In this document: piece after piece, positions 1 through 4,156 of the stretch
Layout of the letters: each line of letters opens with the position of its first letter
How positions within the stretch are numbered: the first letter of the stretch is position 1
Source: Patescibacteria group bacterium
Lineage (GTDB): Bacteria > Patescibacteriota > Microgenomatia > Daviesbacterales > UBA10151
Assembly (NCBI GenBank): GCA_018817205.1
Contig: JAHIUE010000035.1
Location: 1-10,308 of the forward strand
Direction of reading: 5' to 3'
Length of the DNA stretch: 10,308 nucleotides
The notes under the pieces: generated by a model
Databases searched by the model: none
Told to the model about the DNA's origin: nothing
Seen by the model: only the letters and a program-made list of their open reading frames with translations
Translations under genes and position numbers: made by a program

Positions 1-964
1 CCTCATCAGTTAAGAAATCTTTAGGTTGGACACCACGGTATGTTTTGGCTATAGGATCTATAAAATCTATAAATACTCCCACTCCTTTGATACCAGATGC
101 TGTTTCGAAAATCTTTTGTTGTGGTGAATCACTCTCAAATTGCAACCGGAAAATCGGCTCACCAACCTTAGGGGTGGGATTTATCTCCAGATTTGGACCT
201 CCTTTAAAGAAAAGCTCTCCATTGGGAGAAAATCCATAACTAATCCCAATATGGTTATTGTCTTTACGAATTTCTATATAACTTTGCTCTTTTAATGTAT
301 TCGCCGCATATACCCTTTCAGTTAAAGGAGAAGAGAAAGTAAAAACCTCTCCTTCAGGAAGGAATAGAGCCAGAGTTTCCGGGGGGCCTTGTTTGATCCA
401 GGGAGCTTTGATTTTTTTCAGCTCCCACCCTTCTCTGTTAACATCCCAGTTAATAACTGTTTTAAATTCTCCTTTTTCCCAGGCTTCATGAAGAGCTTGA
501 TCTACTTTCTGGGGAGACCATTCCGCAAATTGGGCTGTTTCTTTGGAGATATTATCTTCAGGAACAGGAACTTTAGTCGGGGTTTTAGGAAGCTCTGTCG
601 GAGAAGGGATAGGGGAAGGGGTAGGGAGAGGAGTAGGGGTTTTGGTAGATTCAGCAGTAGGAGGAGGAGCTGGAGTTTCAGTTGGCTTTGGGGTAGGGGT
701 ATTCGGGCTTTTTGGGGATACAGGAAGCAAGGCTTTATATGGTTCCGGAGTAGAAGTGGGTTGAACTACAGCTGCTCTAGGGCCACAGGCTATTTCTGAA
801 GCACCGGCAGCCGCAGTTCCCAGGCCTAATACAGCAGCCGCTCCCCGGGCCACTTTGTTAAACAATCCAGGCTTTTCTGGTTTTGCTCCGGGTTTAAGCT
901 GATTTGCTTTCTGGATTTCTTTTGGGTCTGGGCCAATAATTCCTGATGGTACTTCTGGTCTCAT
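1..964 (-). CDS. Pro/Thr-rich anchored envelope protein, degenerate lipoyl/M23-like fold (partial, C-terminus cut by window edge)
   Basis: No product name can be given. The ATG is at 964 and the frame stays open for 321 codons to the window edge. Residues 1-36 are polar; 37-58 form a weak Ala/Gly/Leu hydrophobic stretch that could be a TM anchor, ending near Cys60 (SEIACG), which is not a proper lipobox. Residues 66-135 are a Pro/Thr/Ser linker of the cell-wall-spanning type. From about 140 the sequence is globular. Residues 206-276 (EVFTFSSP, YIEIRKDNNHIGISYGFS, PKVGEPIFRL) resemble the beta-barrel hybrid fold of lipoyl and M23 domains, but I see no zinc-binding HxH. The next gene upstream also has an M23-like fold and ends 46 bases away, so a shared envelope role is inferred. 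A promoter with a TTGACA -35 box lies just before the ATG. Confidence 0.8.
   Translation of the reverse strand, partial: MRPEVPSGIIGPDPKEIQKANQLKPGAKPEKPGLFNKVARGAAAVLGLGTAAAGASEIACGPRAAVVQPTSTPEPYKALLPVSPKSPNTPTPKPTETPAPPPTAESTKTPTPLPTPSPIPSPTELPKTPTKVPVPEDNISKETAQFAEWSPQKVDQALHEAWEKGEFKTVINWDVNREGWELKKIKAPWIKQGPPETLALFLPEGEVFTFSSPLTERVYAANTLKEQSYIEIRKDNNHIGISYGFSPNGELFFKGGPNLEINPTPKVGEPIFRLQFESDSPQQKIFETASGIKGVGVFIDFIDPIAKTYRGVQPKDFLTDE
606..626 (+). repeat. G-quadruplex motif, four G-runs
   Basis: Four runs of 3-4 G (606-608, 612-615, 618-621, 624-626) are separated by loops of 3, 2 and 2 bases, with a fifth run at 636-639. This fits the G3+N1-7 quadruplex rule. It lies on the template strand of the minus-strand gene and results from tandem proline codons (CCT/CCC) in the linker. 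Whether it folds or matters in vivo is not known. Confidence 0.6.
690..717 (+). repeat. Second G-quadruplex motif
   Basis: G-runs at 690-693, 696-699, 705-707 and 714-717 have loops of 2, 5 and 6 bases. It is also on the template strand within the proline-rich linker of the minus-strand gene, about 65 bases from the first motif. Confidence 0.5.
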
Positions 965-974
965 GCTATCCTGT

Positions 975-1004
975 AGTTTATCATTTATTTCCATTCTTTG
1001 TCAA
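975..1004 (-). promoter_or_regulatory. Putative sigma-70 promoter for the Pro/Thr-rich gene
   Basis: On the minus strand a perfect -35 TTGACA (1004-999) is followed after 18 bases by TAAACT (980-975, 4 of 6 matches). The start of transcription would be near 968, four bases before the ATG at 964. The AGGA at 972-969 would then lie outside the message. The gene may also be read through from the upstream gene. Confidence 0.45.
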
Positions 1005-1010
1005 ATTACT

Positions 1011-1658
1011 TTACTTAAAATCTTCTGGAGAGATTTTGATAAATTTACCGTCCTTTTTAACAGAAAAAAGGAAATTAGCCCCTCCAAAAGAAGACATGGT
1101 GGGAAAACTACCTTCTCCGATTTTCCCGATTTCAGCTCTTGCCTGATAGGTTTTGTCAAAAGTAGCCGAAGAGAAGCCATAAAATGAGTAGATAGCCTCT
1201 AAACCCTGGTTCCCTCTAAGATAAAGCAGGGGTTGATTGCTGGCTCTTTGGGGAATGGTTGGCTCACTGGAAAGCTCTCCCGGGAAAGAAGTTAAGATTG
1301 AAGTTTCTAAAGGTAGGGTGAAAGAAATACCCAGAAAACCCTCTCCTCCTTCCACTATTTTTCCTGACTGACAATATTCTTTGGCTACAGGGCAGGAAAG
1401 GGATAATTTAGGAGCAGGAGTAGACTGAATTGCAACTTCAGCAGGGCTTGATTTGGTAAAAAAGTTAATTGGAATAATCTTAAAATAGATTGAGGTGAAA
1501 AGGGTAATTGCTATAAGAACTAAGATGCCCAATATTATTAATCTTTTTTTAGGCCAAGAAGTTTGAGGTATAGTCGGCCCCGCCGAGGACGGGGTAGATT
1601 GGGCGGGCATTTGGTCCACATTTTCATAGTAGTTTATACTTTCAAAGTTGTCAAACAA
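1011..1658 (-). CDS. Membrane-anchored degenerate M23-fold protein (likely non-catalytic)
   Basis: A 215-aa protein. Residues 1-36 are a Pro/Ser-rich cytoplasmic tail, 39-58 one TM helix after KKR, then a short linker and an exported domain at about 92-215. That domain follows the M23 (lysostaphin-type) plan: GFLGISFTLP stands where active enzymes have HxGxD, and GANFLFSVKKDGKFIKISPEDF-type sequence at 193-214 matches the family end HLHFEVrkdG, but both His are replaced (NFLF). I therefore infer a dead peptidase fold used for binding or scaffolding, in the manner of M23 pseudo-enzymes that bind partners. The start is a TTG at 1658 without a visible Shine-Dalgarno; an in-frame ATG at codon 17 is the alternative. 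It begins 10 bases after the stop of the VanW-like gene, so co-transcription is likely. Confidence 0.75.
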   Translation of the reverse strand: MFDNFESINYYENVDQMPAQSTPSSAGPTIPQTSWPKKRLIILGILVLIAITLFTSIYFKIIPINFFTKSSPAEVAIQSTPAPKLSLSCPVAKEYCQSGKIVEGGEGFLGISFTLPLETSILTSFPGELSSEPTIPQRASNQPLLYLRGNQGLEAIYSFYGFSSATFDKTYQARAEIGKIGEGSFPTMSSFGGANFLFSVKKDGKFIKISPEDFK

Positions 1659-1668
1659 AAGTTATTAA

Positions 1669-2340
1669 TTAATTTAGCTTAACTACAGACACCTTGACTT
1701 TATCGTTATTGTACTCAAATTTAAAAGTAATAGTCTTGGATTTATTATTCGTGATATACAGGTTTTGTAGTTGGTTAGAAGAACATGATCCCGGATTCTT
1801 ATAAATGGAAACCCCGTACTGTTTCGGAATATCGGGAATATTGGCAAAATTATGGTTGGTTGGAGCCTCGACAGACAGCTTTGCTTCTTGGGCCACCCAG
1901 TTAATTAAAGAAGCTAAATGACAGACTCCGTCCCCGAATAAATATCCGTCGGTTTTAAACCCGTCTTGGGCATTAAAATTGGCATTAGTGGTTTTAACCA
2001 GGCTATCTTTGTATTGTTCTTTTACATCCTGATGGAAAGCAAAAGTCTTATTCGGATTAAGAGTAAATTCATACTTTGAGGGTTTTGTGATTTCATCCCA
2101 CTTAATATCTTTGGCAGATGCGACTTTGCCTGACAAATAGGCGATATTAAGTAAAATGTTGTTTTTGAAAACATCATTGACAAATTGGTTGCCGTAGCGG
2201 TTTGCAAGAGACATCTCTTTTTCAGCCACAATCTGTTCGCCCGAAGAAGGGCTAATGAGATTTTGGTTGCCGCCGGCCCCAAATATACTTAGGATTGAGA
2301 GGGGAATGATGGCCAATGTTTGTACTGGTCTTTTATTCAT
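1669..2340 (-). CDS. VanW-like exported protein
   Basis: An exported protein of 223 aa from the start chosen here. An N-terminal hydrophobic segment after MNKR (TLAIIPLSILSIFGAGG) looks like a signal peptide or anchor. The centre carries the VanW-type core: KYEFTLNPNKTF, then GYLFGDGVCHLAS at about residues 132-144 (family consensus GGGVCQxST), then EAPTNHNF and a C-terminal beta region NLYITNNKSKTITF. VanW occurs in some vancomycin-resistance clusters but its biochemical role is unknown; here no van genes are near, so resistance should not be inferred. Two Cys (in GVCHL and GSCSS) could form a disulfide. An ATG three codons upstream (2349) touches the -10 box, so a transcript from the promoter found would not contain it; I therefore choose the ATG at 2340. 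It is the first gene of the minus-strand envelope run. Confidence 0.75.
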   Translation of the reverse strand: MNKRPVQTLAIIPLSILSIFGAGGNQNLISPSSGEQIVAEKEMSLANRYGNQFVNDVFKNNILLNIAYLSGKVASAKDIKWDEITKPSKYEFTLNPNKTFAFHQDVKEQYKDSLVKTTNANFNAQDGFKTDGYLFGDGVCHLASLINWVAQEAKLSVEAPTNHNFANIPDIPKQYGVSIYKNPGSCSSNQLQNLYITNNKSKTITFKFEYNNDKVKVSVVKLN

Positions 2341-2345
2341 GAACT

Positions 2346-2366
2346 GCATATTATCCCATAATATGC
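2346..2366. promoter_or_regulatory. Perfect palindrome over the -10 box, operator candidate
   Basis: Arms GCATATTAT and ATAATATGC are exact reverse complements around a 3-base centre (9+3+9). It covers the -10 box of the VanW-like gene's promoter and part of the spacer. A repressor dimer bound here would block RNA polymerase; as RNA it would not be made if transcription starts near 2343. No regulator can be named. Confidence 0.6.
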
Positions 2367-2378
2367 AATAAAAGTCAA
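2350..2378 (-). promoter_or_regulatory. Strong sigma-70 promoter of the VanW-like gene
   Basis: Minus strand: -35 TTGACT (2378-2373, 5/6), exactly 17 bases, -10 GATAAT (2355-2350, 5/6). The transcription start is expected around 2343, about three bases before the ATG at 2340, which makes a leaderless or near-leaderless message and decides the start codon. Confidence 0.7.
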
Positions 2379-2481
2379 GTTAATTAATATACTTATGAGT
2401 AAAAATGTATCTCTTTTTATATCAATCTCTATCAACTTTACTGCTAATTATCAATTGTCACTCAAGCACAAAAAATCTATC

Positions 2482-2511
2482 TTGCATTTTCTAAAGATAT
2501 TGATCTAATAT
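2482..2511 (+). promoter_or_regulatory. Candidate promoter of the tat operon
   Basis: TTGCAT (2482-2487) and TAATAT (2506-2511) are 18 bases apart, giving a start near 2518, eight bases before the tatA1 ATG. A rival pair is TTGTCA (2455-2460), 17 bases, TATCTT (2478-2483), with a start near 2490. Neither is close to consensus. The 2350-2525 gap holds this, the opposing promoter and the palindrome; I see nothing else in it. Confidence 0.35.
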
Positions 2512-2525
2512 GTAATTAGCTAACA

Positions 2526-2837
2526 ATGTTTAATTTAGGATCTAAAGAAATACTAATTGTTGCTCTGGTCATATTCTTTCTTTTTGGTAGTAAAAAATTG
2601 ACCGAATGGGCCAAGGGACTTGGGGAAGCAGGGAAAGAGTTAAAAAAGGCAAAGAAGGAATTCAGCAGTGCAATTGATGAAACAGATAAAGAATTAGAGA
2701 AAGCCAAGAAGGAAGTTACAAATGCATTGGATAGAACCAGCAAGGATATTAAAAGAACCTTTGATATAAATGAGGAAATTAAACAAGAAAAGAAAGAGGA
2801 TAGAACAGAGAAGAAAGTAGAAGATGATGGCATCTGA
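2526..2837 (+). CDS. tatA: TatA/TatB-family translocase subunit with a long repeat tail (TatA1)
   Basis: This is a 103-aa subunit of the twin-arginine translocase, which moves folded proteins across the cytoplasmic membrane. Residues 1-20 are the short TM helix with Glu8. The hinge FGSKKL at 20-25 and the amphipathic helix EWAKGLGEAGKEL follow, all as in TatA. After residue 36 the protein is far longer than a minimal TatA and carries an 18-residue repeat: 37-54 (KELKKAKKEFSSAIDETD), 55-72 (KELEKAKKEVTNALDRTS) and a partial third from 73. The acidic/basic tail ends about residue 103. The length is TatB-like but the hinge is TatA-like, so it may fill the TatB role; this is inference. There is no Shine-Dalgarno before the ATG. 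Its end overlaps tatC by 14 bases. Confidence 0.9.
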   Translation: MFNLGSKEILIVALVIFFLFGSKKLTEWAKGLGEAGKELKKAKKEFSSAIDETDKELEKAKKEVTNALDRTSKDIKRTFDINEEIKQEKKEDRTEKKVEDDGI

Positions 2838-3573
2838 AACTTCGATAACAGGAAATTTAGACTCCACAATTGTTAAATATTCCCCCTTTTTCTCGGAGAT
2901 TAGGAAAAGGTTAATTTTTACTTTATCAATCTTTATAATTTGTGTCACAGTTGGTTTTATATATTATGAAAACATAGTCCGTTCCGTTCTGAGCATTTTT
3001 GACCTTGAGGGCTTAAACATAGTTTTTACTTCTCCTTTCCAATTTTTCACTTTGGCTATTGACTCGGCTTTACTGGTTGGATTTATTGTCATTTTACCTA
3101 TTATTATTTTTCAAATTTTAAGCTTTCTGAAGCCGGCCCTTCGTCCATCAGAGTATAAAGCCGTATTGGCCTTGCTGCCAATCACTCTCGCTCTTTTTGT
3201 ATCAGGATTCACTTTTGGGGTATTGATCATGAAGTATGTAATGGTTATTTTCTTTCAAAAATCGGTTGAACTTAATATTGGCAACCTTCTGGATATCAGC
3301 AAATTGCTTTCCCAAATTTTGGTCACTGCTATTTTGATGGGGGTAGCATTTCAGTTTCCAATTATTTTAACAATTTTAATGAGATTGAAAATTCTTAAAT
3401 ATCGTGCTATTGCAAAAAAACGTCTTCTTGTTTATGCGCTATCTTTAATCTTTGCAGCTTTCCTTCCTCCAACCGACCTTTTATCTCTAGTGCTTTTATT
3501 TTTGCCGCTTGCACTTCTTTTTGAACTTACTCTATTATTAAATAGATACGTTTTAAAAACTCATTTGCTGTAA
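2824..3573 (+). CDS. tatC: Sec-independent (twin-arginine) translocase subunit TatC
   Basis: TatC is the six-helix receptor that recognises the RR signal peptide. At 249 aa the length is normal. Family landmarks are visible: the cytosolic N-terminal FFSEIRKRL (22-30), whose Glu25 and Arg27 match the signal-binding HLxELRxRL site; SPFQFF (70-75) with the conserved Pro; FLKPALRPSEYK (101-112), whose Glu110 matches the second signal-binding Glu; and LPPTDLLSLVLLFLPLALLFEL near the end, equal to the TPPD...P...FE block. Hydrophobic segments fit six TM helices. The start is ATG 2824 (or ATG 2827), inside the end of tatA1, which points to translational coupling. The next gene, tatA2, starts 22 bases after the stop. 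Confidence 0.93.
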   Translation: MMASETSITGNLDSTIVKYSPFFSEIRKRLIFTLSIFIICVTVGFIYYENIVRSVLSIFDLEGLNIVFTSPFQFFTLAIDSALLVGFIVILPIIIFQILSFLKPALRPSEYKAVLALLPITLALFVSGFTFGVLIMKYVMVIFFQKSVELNIGNLLDISKLLSQILVTAILMGVAFQFPIILTILMRLKILKYRAIAKKRLLVYALSLIFAAFLPPTDLLSLVLLFLPLALLFELTLLLNRYVLKTHLL

Positions 3574-3582
3574 GATTTAAAG

Positions 3583-3591
3583 AAAGGAGGT
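3583..3591 (+). promoter_or_regulatory. Strong Shine-Dalgarno of tatA2
   Basis: AAAGGAGGT, a near-full match to the anti-Shine-Dalgarno, ends five bases before ATG 3596. Neighbouring plus-strand genes have no comparable site, so tatA2 is probably translated much more than tatC from the same message. Confidence 0.8.
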
Positions 3592-3595
3592 AATA

Positions 3596-3754
3596 ATGTT
3601 CAGAGGTATAGGAGCAACAGAAGTAATAATTGTTGCTGCTGTTATATTAGTCATTTTTGGCGGTAAGAAACTGCCTGAATTTGCCAAAGGTTTAGGGGAA
3701 GCTATCAGAGAATTAAGAAGAGCTATTCAAGGTAAAGGTGACTCCAAAGAGTAA
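3596..3754 (+). CDS. tatA: Small TatA translocase subunit (TatA2)
   Basis: A 52-aa protein: a TM helix with Glu9 (MFRGIGATEVIIVAAVILVI), hinge FGGKKLPEF at 21-29, and amphipathic helix AKGLGEAIRELRRAIQ, then a short charged end. This is the minimal TatA plan, whose oligomers form the translocation site once TatC has bound a substrate. It is closely similar to the 48-aa TatA at 7088-7234 (shared GIGATE and FGGKKLPE). Its strong ribosome site fits the need for TatA in excess. Its stop TAA is directly followed by the ATG of the next gene with no base between, so the two are coupled. Confidence 0.92.
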   Translation: MFRGIGATEVIIVAAVILVIFGGKKLPEFAKGLGEAIRELRRAIQGKGDSKE

Positions 3755-4156
3755 ATGTATTTTTTAATTCCTTTAGTGGCTGCGATAGCGCCGTTTGTTA
3801 TTTGGCCTATTGAGCTTTTACTTCCTTTTCCGTATATCATTGAGGAGATAGTAAAAGGTATTTTGATTGTCTTTGTGATAGATTTACCCGGTAGGACTAG
3901 TCAGGTTAAAATTGTGCTGGCCAGTGCCGCTATTTTTACTCTATCCGAAACCGTTCTATACATTTTAAATATATCTCTAGTAGGAGATTTTTCAACTTTG
4001 CTAATCAGATTTATCTTAACAAACATCATGCATAGTTTGACTATGCTGATAATACTTATCTCTACTTTTAAACATAAGTGGTTTATGTCGATTGGAGTAG
4101 CTGCGGCGATATTAATCCACTACTTTTTTAACCTGACTGTTGGTTTGATTAACTAG
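3755..4156 (+). CDS. PrsW-like intramembrane protease candidate (short form)
   Basis: A 133-aa integral membrane protein with about four to five hydrophobic segments. It carries the ordered signature of the PrsW (M82, CPBP-related) membrane proteases: EEIVK at 30-34 (EExxK), FTLSE at 61-65 (FxxxE), His93 in NIMHSLTM, and HYFFN at 122-126 (HxxxN). In family members such Glu and His residues are thought to bind a metal inside the membrane; PrsW of Bacillus cuts the anti-sigma factor RsiW. It is shorter than typical PrsW (over 200 aa), lacking extra helices. As the last gene of the tat operon it may act on exported or signal-peptide-bearing proteins, which is inference. Its final 8 bases overlap the end of the opposing 977-aa gene. 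Confidence 0.65.
   Translation: MYFLIPLVAAIAPFVIWPIELLLPFPYIIEEIVKGILIVFVIDLPGRTSQVKIVLASAAIFTLSETVLYILNISLVGDFSTLLIRFILTNIMHSLTMLIILISTFKHKWFMSIGVAAAILIHYFFNLTVGLIN

Noticed and set aside
389..799. Plus-strand open frames of 136 and 73 codons over the proline-rich linker
   Set aside because: They are shadows of the minus-strand gene: Arg/Gly-rich low complexity that arises from reversed Pro codons, with no start signal.
1669..2340. Vancomycin resistance role for the VanW-like gene
   Set aside because: VanW-like domains are common outside resistance clusters and no ligase, dehydrogenase or two-component genes are near.
2344..2349. Longer start (ATG 2349) of the VanW-like gene
   Set aside because: This ATG touches the -10 box and would lie upstream of the predicted transcript start; ATG 2340 fits better. 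It would stand if another promoter is used.
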